25,505 bases of DNA from JAKSPM01 sp964450645 (GTDB lineage: Bacteria > Bacillota > Clostridia > Oscillospirales > Oscillospiraceae): the NCBI GenBank assembly GCA_964450645.1, contig CAYVEB010000024.1:1-25505 (forward strand), in the 5' to 3' direction. Made by a program: the position numbers and the translations under genes. The notes beneath the pieces were generated by a model, which saw only the letters and a list, made by a program, of their open reading frames with translations, was not told where the DNA came from and ran no database searches. Every line of letters starts with the position of its first letter. Position 1 is the stretch's first letter. Of this stretch, positions 1 through 7,074 are shown one piece after another.

Positions 1-85
1 ACCAAATCACAGTTCTTCCGTTTTCAGACCTTGACTTTTAATAGTTAGTCTTTCCATTTCCTTTTTCATCTTTGAAACAGCATTT

Positions 86-114
86 AGTATACCATCCCCT
101 GGGGAAATTGTCAA
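86..114 (-). promoter_or_regulatory. strong sigma-A-type promoter for a gene beyond the left edge
   Basis: On the minus strand a perfect -35 TTGACA (109-114) is followed after 17 bases by -10 TATACT (86-91), with TGG directly before the -10 (extended -10). It fires leftward, so the gene it serves lies outside the window. The roughly 80 transcribed bases that remain in view show no convincing start codon with a ribosome binding site. This is the best consensus match of the promoters seen here. Confidence 0.75.
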
Positions 115-201
115 CGACGATGGAAAAATTTTCAAAATATCCATAATATTCCAATTTTATAAATTTATAAATCCGTCTGTCTGGAAAGCCATGCAGAATT
201 G

Positions 202-305
202 GCGCCCGCAGGCGCGAAAGTATTTTGATCATTTTTCGCGGCGGCAGCTCCGCGCGAATCCCCGCCGCAAAGCGGGGCCCAGCTCCGTACGCCCGCTGCG
301 GCGGG
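202..305. repeat. cluster of four GC-rich hairpins, non-coding
   Basis: Four short perfect inverted repeats follow one another: GCGCC/GGCGC (202-215), TTCGCG/CGCGAA (235-258), CCCCGC/GCGGGG (260-277) and CCCGC/GCGGG (292-305). Neither strand has a credible gene here; the open frames lack ribosome binding sites and family resemblance. The stretch lies downstream of the M18 peptidase gene and upstream of the promoter at 86-114. It could be a structured RNA, a degenerate repeat element or simply GC-rich spacer. No known RNA family was recognised. Confidence 0.4.
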
Positions 306-361
306 TGTGCAAAAAAACTTGATAGGTCGCAAACGTGCGCGTCAGTTGTTCTTACCCAACA

Positions 362-399
362 GCAAGCCCAGCAAAGCGGGTTCGGTTTGCTGGGCTTGC
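362..399. repeat. 14-bp perfect inverted repeat
   Basis: GCAAGCCCAGCAAA (362-375) pairs perfectly with TTTGCTGGGCTTGC (386-399) across a 10-base loop. On the plus strand it is followed about 12 bases later by a run of six T, and on the minus strand no T run follows. It may be part of the transcription-stop region behind the M18 operon or a separate structured element. Confidence 0.55.
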
Positions 400-428
400 C
401 GGAAAACATACTTTTTTAACAAACTCCG

Positions 429-459
429 CCGTGTTCGCCGCCGATGGCGGTGAACACGG
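429..459 (-). terminator. hairpin terminator behind the mnmA-M18 operon
   Basis: CCGTGTTC (429-436) pairs with GAACACGG (452-459), and the stem continues inward through a CCGCC/GGCGG type pairing to a 3-4 base loop. It begins about 18 bases after the stop codon of the M18 peptidase gene. On the minus strand the following tract is only moderately T-rich; on the plus strand it is followed by TCTTTTTCT. The stem is strong and the direction is the less certain part. Confidence 0.6.
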
Positions 460-476
460 TCTTTTTCTCTGTTCGC

Positions 477-1865
477 TTATTTTTTCGCCTCGTAAAAGAC
501 CTTCATGCCCTTGTAGGTCATATAGCAATCCAGCTTGGAGACCAATTCCAGCGGCGCGTGCATCGACAGCACCGGCACGCCCGCGTCGATGGTGTCGATA
601 TTACGGTTGGCCATGTAGACCGCCACCGTGCCGCCTCCGCCCTGATCCACGCGACCAAGTTCGCCGGTCTGCCAGATGACGTCGTTTTCAGAAAACAAGC
701 CGCGGATATACCCGAACACCTCCGCCGCTGCGTCCGACGCGCCGCTCTTGCCGCGCGAACCGGTGTATTTAAAAATCCCCACGCCATAGTTCAGGCGCGT
801 GTTGTTCCGGCGGTCGCAGGTCTCGGCGTAGATGGGATCAAAGGCGTTGTTCACGTCCGCCGACAGGCAGAACGAATGGGCGAAGCAGTCCAGCACGTCC
901 ACGCCCTGCTGCCTGCACAGGTCGTGCATAAACTTTTCAAAGCAGCGGCTCTGCATCCCGGACACGCCGCCGGAGCCAACCTCCTCCTTGTCCGCCAGCA
1001 CGCATACCGCCGTGTATGTCGGCGTGCCCAGCTTCAGCAGCGGCTCAAACGCCGCGTAGGCGCAGATCCGGTCATCGTGGCCGTAGGCGCCGATCAGGCT
1101 CCGGTCCAGACCGTATTCCCGCGCCCTTCCCGCGGGCACCATGGTCAGCTCAGCGGTCAAAAAATCCTCCTCCACCAGGCCGTAGCGGTCATTGAGCAGC
1201 TTCATAATCGCCAGCTTCACCCGCTCACCGCCCTCGTCGTCCGGCAGCGGCACGCTGCCAATCAGAATGTTGAGATTCTCTCCGGGGATCCCCTCAGCCA
1301 TGGTCTTTTTCATTTGGTCGCCCGCCAGATGGATCAGCAGATCCGTCACGCAAAACACAGGGTCGTCCTCGTCCTCGCCCACGGCCACCTGGATCACGCT
1401 GCCGTCCTTGCGGTAGACCACGCCGTGCAGCGCCAGCGGCACCGTCGTCCACTGGTATTTTTTAATGCCGCCATAGTAGTGGGTCTTAAAATAGGCCAGC
1501 TCCGCGTCCTCATACAGGGGATTCGGCTTCAGATCGAGCCGGGGAGAGTCGATGTGCGCCGCGCAGATGTGGGTCCCCTCGGCCAGCGGTTTCTCCCCGA
1601 TTACGGCAAACAGCGCCGACTTGCCGCGATTGTTGCGGTAGACCTTCATGCCGGGCTTCAACTCCAGTTCCGGCGTCAGCTCCACAAAGCCCGCCTCCAT
1701 CGCCTGGGCCACCGTCTCGCTGACAGCCTCCCGCTCCGTCTTCGCACGGCTGATAAAGCGCATATACCGCTTGCAGTAGTCTTCCATCGCCGTCCGGTCT
1801 TCCTCCGACAGGCGGTCATATCCATGCTTCGGGGCGTATAACAGTTCTTCTCGCAGGTTGCTCAT
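477..1865 (-). CDS. M18 family metallo-aminopeptidase
   Basis: This is a cytoplasmic di-zinc aminopeptidase of family M18 (aspartyl aminopeptidase/aminopeptidase I type) that removes N-terminal residues from peptides. Family signatures visible in order are AHIDSPRLDLKP (first His/Asp ligand region), GAYGHDDRICAYAA, DKEEVGSGG (Glu-Glu catalytic pair), LSADVNNAFDP and VLSMHAPLELVSK (last His ligand). The start chosen at 1865 gives 462 residues: its ATG forms an ATGA overlap with the coaE stop, and GGAAAGGAAG lies at good distance upstream. A start eight codons earlier lacks this support. It is the last gene of the mnmA operon, followed by a hairpin. Substrate preference (acidic versus general) cannot be read from the sequence. 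Confidence 0.95.
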   Translation of the reverse strand: MSNLREELLYAPKHGYDRLSEEDRTAMEDYCKRYMRFISRAKTEREAVSETVAQAMEAGFVELTPELELKPGMKVYRNNRGKSALFAVIGEKPLAEGTHICAAHIDSPRLDLKPNPLYEDAELAYFKTHYYGGIKKYQWTTVPLALHGVVYRKDGSVIQVAVGEDEDDPVFCVTDLLIHLAGDQMKKTMAEGIPGENLNILIGSVPLPDDEGGERVKLAIMKLLNDRYGLVEEDFLTAELTMVPAGRAREYGLDRSLIGAYGHDDRICAYAAFEPLLKLGTPTYTAVCVLADKEEVGSGGVSGMQSRCFEKFMHDLCRQQGVDVLDCFAHSFCLSADVNNAFDPIYAETCDRRNNTRLNYGVGIFKYTGSRGKSGASDAAAEVFGYIRGLFSENDVIWQTGELGRVDQGGGGTVAVYMANRNIDTIDAGVPVLSMHAPLELVSKLDCYMTYKGMKVFYEAKK

Positions 1866-2467
1866 TTGTTTTCTTCCTTTCCGCACCAATTCTCAAGCCA
1901 ACGGCCGCACCGCAGTCGGAATTCCTCGCGGCTACGGCAGTCGTTGACCAGTGTTTCATCACATAACGCGGCAAAATAACCGTCGCTTTTCTGCGCCCGG
2001 ATGCGTTCGAGGGCGTACGCCTCGCCGATGCCCTCGCGGGCGACAAGCCGCTGGACACGCAGCCGCATCGGCGCGATGACGGCCACCGTTTTTTCGCACA
2101 GCGCGTCCAGACCGCTTTCAAACAGGCCGATGGCGTCGATCGCCGCCAGGCTCTTTCCCTGCCGCCTGGCCTGCTCCAGCAGCCGCCGCACCTCCCGGAC
2201 AACCCTTCCGTGGGTGATCTGATTCAAATCCGCCAGCGCGCGTGCGTCCGCAAATACCAGCGTTCCCAATTTTTTACGGTTTAATGCGCCGTTTTCCACC
2301 GTTCCGGGGAAACGCGCCCCGATCTGCGCCAGCAGCTGCCCATCCTCCCGCAGTAGCCGGTGGTACACCGCATCGCAGTCGATGCCGCAGCCGCCGCGCG
2401 CCTCCGCCGCCTGGAGCAGGGTGGTCTTCCCGCTGCCGGAGCCGCCGGTGATGCCCAGAATTTTCAT
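1862..2467 (-). CDS. coaE: dephospho-CoA kinase CoaE
   Basis: This enzyme catalyses the last step of coenzyme A synthesis, ATP-dependent phosphorylation of the ribose 3'-OH of dephospho-CoA, in the cytoplasm. The P-loop GGSGSGKT occupies residues 8-15 and is followed by the IDCD substrate-side motif near residue 30. The length of 201 residues is normal for the family. The start codon overlaps the sua5 stop as ATGA and the stop overlaps the next ATG in the same way, so translation is probably coupled through sua5-coaE-M18. A GGAGG lies unusually close to the ATG (3 bases), and a second GGGAG lies farther upstream, so re-initiation may matter more than new ribosome loading. Confidence 0.96.
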   Translation of the reverse strand: MKILGITGGSGSGKTTLLQAAEARGGCGIDCDAVYHRLLREDGQLLAQIGARFPGTVENGALNRKKLGTLVFADARALADLNQITHGRVVREVRRLLEQARRQGKSLAAIDAIGLFESGLDALCEKTVAVIAPMRLRVQRLVAREGIGEAYALERIRAQKSDGYFAALCDETLVNDCRSREEFRLRCGRWLENWCGKEENK

Positions 2468-3510
2468 CCTTCCTCCGCTCCCGATACCACGCAGAAGCCC
2501 GCCGCCTTCTGCAGCCGGTTGCGCACCGCGTAGGCCACGCCGCCGCCGTCCGGCATCCTGGCGTAGATCGTTTTGATCTGCGGCCTGTCCAGCGCCCGAA
2601 GCGCCGCGAAAATTCCGGCGGACTGGCTGGTCGGATCGGCCTCGTAACCGTAAGGCGTCGGATTCAGGCCGTCATAGAGCGGCAGCTCCTCATAAAAGCA
2701 GAGCACCGCGTCGCCGGGGACAAAGCGGCGGCGGATGTAACCGGCCGCCTGCTCCCGGGTCCCGGTGACGATCACCACCTGGGCCGACGGCGCGTAGTGT
2801 TTGTATTTCATTCCGGGCGCGTGTACCACCGCGTCGTCCGAAATGGGCGCGACCACCGCGCGGTCGATGGCAAGCCCGCCGAGCAGCGCCTCCAACTGCT
2901 CCGGCGTCACCCCGCCCGGACGCAGCAGCCGTGGGACGTCCCCGGTCAGATCCACAATCGTGGATTCCACGCCCACCTGGCACGCGCCGCCGTCCACAAT
3001 GGCGTCGATGGTGCCGCCGTCGCCGTAGTCGTGCAGGACGTGCGCCGCCGTGGTAGTGGAGGGCTTGCCGGACAAATTGGCCGACGGCGCCGCAACCGGC
3101 ACACCCGCGCGTGCGATGATCCGCCGCGTGACCAACGTCGCCGGGCAGCGCACCGCCACGGTGTCAAGTCCCGCCGTCGTGGTCTTGGGAATGATCTCCC
3201 GCACCGGCAGCACCATCGTCAAAGGCCCCGGCCAGAACGTCCGCGCCAAAAGCCAGGCGCTGGGGGGGATGTCGCGGCAGTAGCGCGTCAGCTCCTCCGG
3301 CGCAGCGATATGGATGATCAGCGGATTGTCCTGCGGCCGCCCCTTGGCCCGGAAAATGTCGCGCACCGCCCGCTCGTCCAGCGCGTTGGCGCCCAGGCCG
3401 TAAACCGTCTCCGTGGGGATGGCCACCAGACCGCCCGCCAAAAGAATCTCCGCCGCCGCCTGGGGCGTGCGCGGATCGTCCGCTTGCAAAATCTGTGTCT
3501 TTTTACGCAT
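2464..3510 (-). CDS. sua5: L-threonylcarbamoyladenylate synthase, Sua5 type
   Basis: This protein makes threonylcarbamoyl-AMP from threonine, bicarbonate and ATP, the first step of t6A37 modification of ANN-decoding tRNAs; the product goes to the TsaBDE system. The YrdC domain fills residues 1 to about 210, with PTETVYGLG (32-40), KGRP (56-59) and the SAN motif (143-145). The linker PGMKYKHYAP (232-241) and a C-terminal Sua5 domain follow, so it is the long form rather than short TsaC. The start at 3510 (348 aa) was chosen because MRKKTQILQ aligns with the family N-terminus; the frame is open another 30 codons upstream but that stretch overlaps prfA in a different frame. It overlaps the prfA stop by 8 bases. 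The usual gene between prfA and sua5 in many Firmicutes, prmC, is absent. Confidence 0.95.
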   Translation of the reverse strand: MRKKTQILQADDPRTPQAAAEILLAGGLVAIPTETVYGLGANALDERAVRDIFRAKGRPQDNPLIIHIAAPEELTRYCRDIPPSAWLLARTFWPGPLTMVLPVREIIPKTTTAGLDTVAVRCPATLVTRRIIARAGVPVAAPSANLSGKPSTTTAAHVLHDYGDGGTIDAIVDGGACQVGVESTIVDLTGDVPRLLRPGGVTPEQLEALLGGLAIDRAVVAPISDDAVVHAPGMKYKHYAPSAQVVIVTGTREQAAGYIRRRFVPGDAVLCFYEELPLYDGLNPTPYGYEADPTSQSAGIFAALRALDRPQIKTIYARMPDGGGVAYAVRNRLQKAAGFCVVSGAEEG

Positions 3511-4573
3511 GGCTTTCACTGTGCCGCAGACGCTCGGCCTGGTCGGCGCTGGCCAGCGCGTCCAGCAATTCGTCCAAATCGCCATCCATGATGGCGTCAA
3601 TCTTATACAAGGTCAGACCGATTCGGTGGTCTGTGACCCGCCCCTGGGGGAAATTATAGGTGCGGATGCGCTCGTTGCGCATCCCCGTCCCCACCTTGCC
3701 GCGCCGGTCGGCGGAATACTCGCTTTGAATCCGCTCCTGCTCCCGCTCATAGAGCTTCGACGCCAGCATCTGCATGCACCGCTCCCGGTTCTGGAACTGC
3801 GAGCGCTCCTCCTGGCACGACACCACGATGCCCGTAGGCTTGTGAATCAGGCGCACGGCGGAAGACGTCTTGTTGATGTGCTGGCCGCCGGCGCCCGACG
3901 AGCGGTAGACCTGCATCTCGATGTCCTCCGGGCGGATCTCCACATCCACCGTCTCCATCTCCGGCAGCACCGCCACCGTGGCCGTGGACGTGTGAATCCT
4001 CCCGCCGGACTCCGTCTCCGGCACCCGCTGCACCCGGTGGACACCGGATTCAAATTTCAGCCGGGAGTACGCGCCCTCGCCCTGGATAACGAAGTCCGCC
4101 TCCTTGACGCCGCCCAGCTCCGTGTCGTTGTAGTTCAGCAGCTCCAGCTTCCAGCCGCTGCGGTCGGCATACATGCTGTACATGCGGAACAGGCTGTGGG
4201 CAAACAGGGCGCTCTCCTCTCCCCCCACGCCGCCGCGGATCTCCATGATCACATTTCGGCTGTCGTTGGGGTCCTTGGGCAGCAGCAGGATCTTCATCTG
4301 CCGCTGCAGCGCCTCCGCGCGCGCCTTAGCAGCCGCATATTCCTCCTGGCACATGGCCTTGAGATCGGGATCGGCGTCCATTAGTTCCAATGCGTCGGCC
4401 ATGTCCCGCTGCGCCGCCTTGTAGGCCCGGAACGCCGTGACAACAGGCTCCAGTTCCTTTTGTTCCTTTAGCAGCCTGGCCGCCGCCTTCGGATCCGCGT
4501 AAAAATCCGGCTGCTCGGCCTTGGCCGCCAGCTCCTCATACCGGTTCTCCACCAGTTCCAGCTTTTCCAGCAT
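3503..4573 (-). CDS. prfA: peptide chain release factor 1
   Basis: RF1 reads UAA and UAG in the ribosomal A site and triggers release of the finished peptide. The stop-codon-reading tripeptide appears as PET (185-187) in the context HRVQRVPETESGGRIH, the Firmicute version of the RF1 P-x-T motif, which separates it from RF2. The catalytic GGQ is at 229-231 in SSGAGGQHINKTSSAVR. At 356 residues it has normal length, with a helical N-terminal domain 1. An AAAGGAG site lies at proper spacing before the ATG. It is 15 bases downstream of the alaX-like gene and overlaps sua5 by 8 bases. The GGQ methyltransferase gene prmC is not beside it and must be elsewhere. Confidence 0.97.
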   Translation of the reverse strand: MLEKLELVENRYEELAAKAEQPDFYADPKAAARLLKEQKELEPVVTAFRAYKAAQRDMADALELMDADPDLKAMCQEEYAAAKARAEALQRQMKILLLPKDPNDSRNVIMEIRGGVGGEESALFAHSLFRMYSMYADRSGWKLELLNYNDTELGGVKEADFVIQGEGAYSRLKFESGVHRVQRVPETESGGRIHTSTATVAVLPEMETVDVEIRPEDIEMQVYRSSGAGGQHINKTSSAVRLIHKPTGIVVSCQEERSQFQNRERCMQMLASKLYEREQERIQSEYSADRRGKVGTGMRNERIRTYNFPQGRVTDHRIGLTLYKIDAIMDGDLDELLDALASADQAERLRHSESHA

Positions 4574-4588
4574 GGTACGCTCCTTTGC

Positions 4589-5746
4589 CTAGGCCGGGAA
4601 AATCCGCTTCCCGGCAAAAAAATCGATAATCTGCGCGCGGCTCGCCCCAACCTTTCCCTGGGCAAAACCGCCCCTTCCGCCGCCGCGCCCAGACAGCGCC
4701 GCGTTCATCTGCTTGGTAAACGCGGCCACGTCCCCGTCCGGCATGGCGATGGCATAGATATAACCCGTTTCGTCACCGCCGGAGAACACCGCGCACAATC
4801 CGCCGCACCGTTCCATCCCGGCGGACGCCAGTTTGCCCGGCGCGTCGCCGGTGAGACCGTCCTCGATCACCAGCACGTCCCCACGTCCGGCGAGGCAGGC
4901 CGCCCGTGCGCGAATGTGTTGGTTCTGGTACCCCACCAGGCGGTATTTCGTCTGCCGCAGCTCTTCCAGCAGCCGCGCGACCTCCTTGGCTGTGTCCTCC
5001 GGCTTGGCCGAAACCAGGGCGGAGATCCGCCGGTTCTGCTCGGCAAAATCGGACAGCCGCTCCAGCGCCCGACGGCCCGAAAGCATCTCCACGCGCGCGC
5101 CGTCGTGAAATTTGACGCACGACAAAATTTTAACCAGACCGATTTCGCCGGTCATCCGCACATGGGTTCCGCAGCACGCGCACGTGTCCACCCCTGGAAA
5201 ACGCACCAGCCGCACCCTTCCCGTCAGCGCCTTTTTGCTCCGGTAGGGGACCGGATGGGCTGGATCAAAATCAAAAATCTCAGTATGAAGATTTTTCCAA
5301 ATCTCCCGGTTGACCGTCTGCTCCACGTCCGCGAGCATTTCCCGCGTCAGCGGGCCGTCGAAGTCGATGGTGATGCACTCGCCGCCCATGTGAAAGCCCA
5401 CGTTCTCGTAACCGAAGCGGCTGTGTACCACGCCGGAGACCAAGTGTTCTCCCGAATGTTGCTGCATCAGGTCAAAGCGGCGCTCCCAGTCGATCTCCCC
5501 GTGGACGCGCGCGCCCACCTCCAGCGCCCGGTCGCACAGGTGGACGATCCCTTCCGGGCGCTCGTGGACATCCAAAACCTTTGCGCCGCCCAGCGTCCCC
5601 AGATCACACGGCTGCCCGCCGCCCTCTGGATAGAACGCGGTCTGATCCAGCACCACCGCGAAGCCGCCCTCCCGCGCCGCGCAGGCGGTCACGCGGGCGT
5701 CAAACTGGGCGGTATACGCGTTTTCTTCATAAATCTTTCGTGTCAT
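4589..5746 (-). CDS. alaX: AlaX-type alanyl-tRNA editing protein with DHHA1 domain
   Basis: This is a free-standing homologue of the AlaRS editing half, expected to hydrolyse mischarged Ser- or Gly-tRNA(Ala). The N-terminal part resembles the second-domain/OB-like region of AlaRS (YPEGGGQPCDLG, 40-50). The zinc/active-site set is H97 and H101 in QQHSGEH, with C191 and H195 in CACCGTH. A coiled region follows at about 225-270, then a C-terminal DHHA1 domain ending in a glycine-rich SGRGGGRGGFAQGKV stretch. No aminoacylation domain is present. The length of 385 residues fits the long AlaX class. The start lies 3 bases after the mnmA stop, with AAGGTGGA inside the mnmA end. Substrate specificity is inferred from the family. 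Confidence 0.92.
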   Translation of the reverse strand: MTRKIYEENAYTAQFDARVTACAAREGGFAVVLDQTAFYPEGGGQPCDLGTLGGAKVLDVHERPEGIVHLCDRALEVGARVHGEIDWERRFDLMQQHSGEHLVSGVVHSRFGYENVGFHMGGECITIDFDGPLTREMLADVEQTVNREIWKNLHTEIFDFDPAHPVPYRSKKALTGRVRLVRFPGVDTCACCGTHVRMTGEIGLVKILSCVKFHDGARVEMLSGRRALERLSDFAEQNRRISALVSAKPEDTAKEVARLLEELRQTKYRLVGYQNQHIRARAACLAGRGDVLVIEDGLTGDAPGKLASAGMERCGGLCAVFSGGDETGYIYAIAMPDGDVAAFTKQMNAALSGRGGGRGGFAQGKVGASRAQIIDFFAGKRIFPA

Positions 5747-5749
5747 CGT

Positions 5750-6811
5750 TCATTCCACCTTGCAAATCGTTCCGCCGCCCAAAACCACGTCGCCGTCATA
5801 CAGCACGATCGCCTGGCCGCAGGTCAGCGCCCGCTGCGGCTGGTCAAACTCCACCCGCACCCGACCGTTTTTCAAAACCCGCGCCGTGGCCGGCTGTTCG
5901 GGCTGGTGGTACCGGGCGCGGGCCTTGGCCCGGATGGGCGAGACTGGCGCGTCCAGGGCGATCCAGTTGAATTCCTCGGCAACGGCGACAGACTGGAATA
6001 ATTGCTCATTCCCGGCCAGAACCACCTGGTTCTTCTCCGGCAAGATCCGCTGGACATACACCGGCTTTCCCACCGCCACGCCAAGGCCCCGCCGCTGGCC
6101 GACGGTGTAACAGATGATCCCCTTGTGCCGTCCGAGGACGTTGCCTTCCCCATCCACAAACTCGCCGGATGGGTAGTCCTTGCCGGTATAGTTCCGAATA
6201 AAGGCGGCGTAGTCGCCGTCGGGGACAAAACAGATGTCCTGGCTGTCGTGTTTTTTCGCGTTGATGAGGCCCCGCTCAGCGGCGATGGCGCGCACCTGGT
6301 CCTTTCGCAGCTCTCCCAGGGGGAAGCGGGTGTGCGCCAGCTGCTCTTGCGTCATGGCGTAGAGCACGTAGCTCTGATCCTTCTCCTGTGCGACACCTTT
6401 TTTCAGCAGATACCGCGCCCCGGACTTTTCAATCCGCGCGTAGTGGCCGGTGGCCACATAGTCCATGCCCAGCTCCTGGGCGCGTCGGAAAAAGCGTTCA
6501 AATTTCAAATAGCGGTTGCAGTCGACGCAGGGGTTGGGCGTGCGCCCGGCCTCATAGGCGCGGATGAAGCGCCGCACCACCTGGGCGTCAAACTCCTCGG
6601 AAAAATTGAACACGTAATAGGGCATATTCAGCGCCGTGGCGACGCTGCGGGCGTCCTCTACGTCCTCTAGCGAACAGCAGCCGCCCTCCGGATCTCCCGT
6701 CCGGTGCAGCCGCATCGTGGCCCCGGCGCAGGCATAGCCCGCCCGTTGGAGCAAAAACGCGGCGACCGAGCTGTCCACGCCGCCGCTCATCGCGACCAGC
6801 ACTTTTTCCAT
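5750..6811 (-). CDS. mnmA: tRNA-specific 2-thiouridylase MnmA
   Basis: MnmA puts sulfur on C2 of uridine 34 in tRNAs for Lys, Glu and Gln, using ATP to adenylate the base and a cysteine persulfide as sulfur carrier. The PP-loop SGGVDSS is at residues 9-15. The two catalytic cysteines are C95 in NPCVDCNRYLKF and C194 in SQDICFVPDGDY, and GHYAR and the C-terminal beta-barrel region are present. The length of 353 residues is normal. GAGGTG lies 5 bases before the ATG. It is the first gene of a six-gene minus-strand operon and has its own extended -10 promoter. No cysteine desulfurase gene sits beside it, unlike in some Firmicutes. Confidence 0.97.
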   Translation of the reverse strand: MEKVLVAMSGGVDSSVAAFLLQRAGYACAGATMRLHRTGDPEGGCCSLEDVEDARSVATALNMPYYVFNFSEEFDAQVVRRFIRAYEAGRTPNPCVDCNRYLKFERFFRRAQELGMDYVATGHYARIEKSGARYLLKKGVAQEKDQSYVLYAMTQEQLAHTRFPLGELRKDQVRAIAAERGLINAKKHDSQDICFVPDGDYAAFIRNYTGKDYPSGEFVDGEGNVLGRHKGIICYTVGQRRGLGVAVGKPVYVQRILPEKNQVVLAGNEQLFQSVAVAEEFNWIALDAPVSPIRAKARARYHQPEQPATARVLKNGRVRVEFDQPQRALTCGQAIVLYDGDVVLGGGTICKVE

Positions 6812-6846
6812 AGCGCACCTCGATTTCTGCGATTCATAGTGGAATT

Positions 6847-6875
6847 ATCATACCATATTTTTCCCCGCTCCGCAA
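6847..6875 (-). promoter_or_regulatory. promoter of the mnmA-M18 operon
   Basis: On the minus strand -35 TTGCGG (6870-6875) and -10 TATGAT (6847-6852) are exactly 17 bases apart, and TGG precedes the -10, giving an extended -10 element. Transcription would start about 30 bases before the mnmA ATG, leaving room for little except the ribosome binding site. Confidence 0.7.
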
Positions 6876-6929
6876 TCATTTTGTGCGAAATCCAGCGCTG
6901 GCTCGCGCATTTTTTCGTATCAAACGCAG

Positions 6930-6960
6930 GAAACCTCCGGCCAAAATAGCCGGAGGTTTC
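6930..6960 (-). terminator. terminator-like hairpin behind the SLH-protein gene
   Basis: GAAACCTCCGGC (6930-6941) and GCCGGAGGTTTC (6949-6960) form a perfect 12-bp stem with a 7-base loop. It lies about 115 bases after the stop codon of the SLH-domain protein and before the mnmA promoter. The following minus-strand tract is only modestly T-rich, although the stem itself ends in TTTC. Confidence 0.7.
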
Positions 6961-7074
6961 GATTTGCCGTTTTGACGGCCAGAACAGGCTCAGACGAGGC
7001 TGATAAACGCTTTCACGATTCGCAATATTTTGCACAATACGCCAGGTCATACAGATCGCTTGTGCCGCGGCTGC

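Noticed and set aside
1..66. 20-codon minus-strand peptide frame (MKKEMERLTIKSQ...) in the leader of the left-edge gene
   Set aside because: No Shine-Dalgarno site at proper spacing and no regulatory codon pattern; too little of the leader is visible to call a leader peptide.
444..1841. 465-codon plus-strand frame opposite the M18 gene, and similar long antisense frames opposite prfA, alaX, gyrA and glnN
   Set aside because: They are shadows caused by GC-rich third positions: His/Arg/Gln/Val-rich products without domains, lying exactly over well-identified genes.
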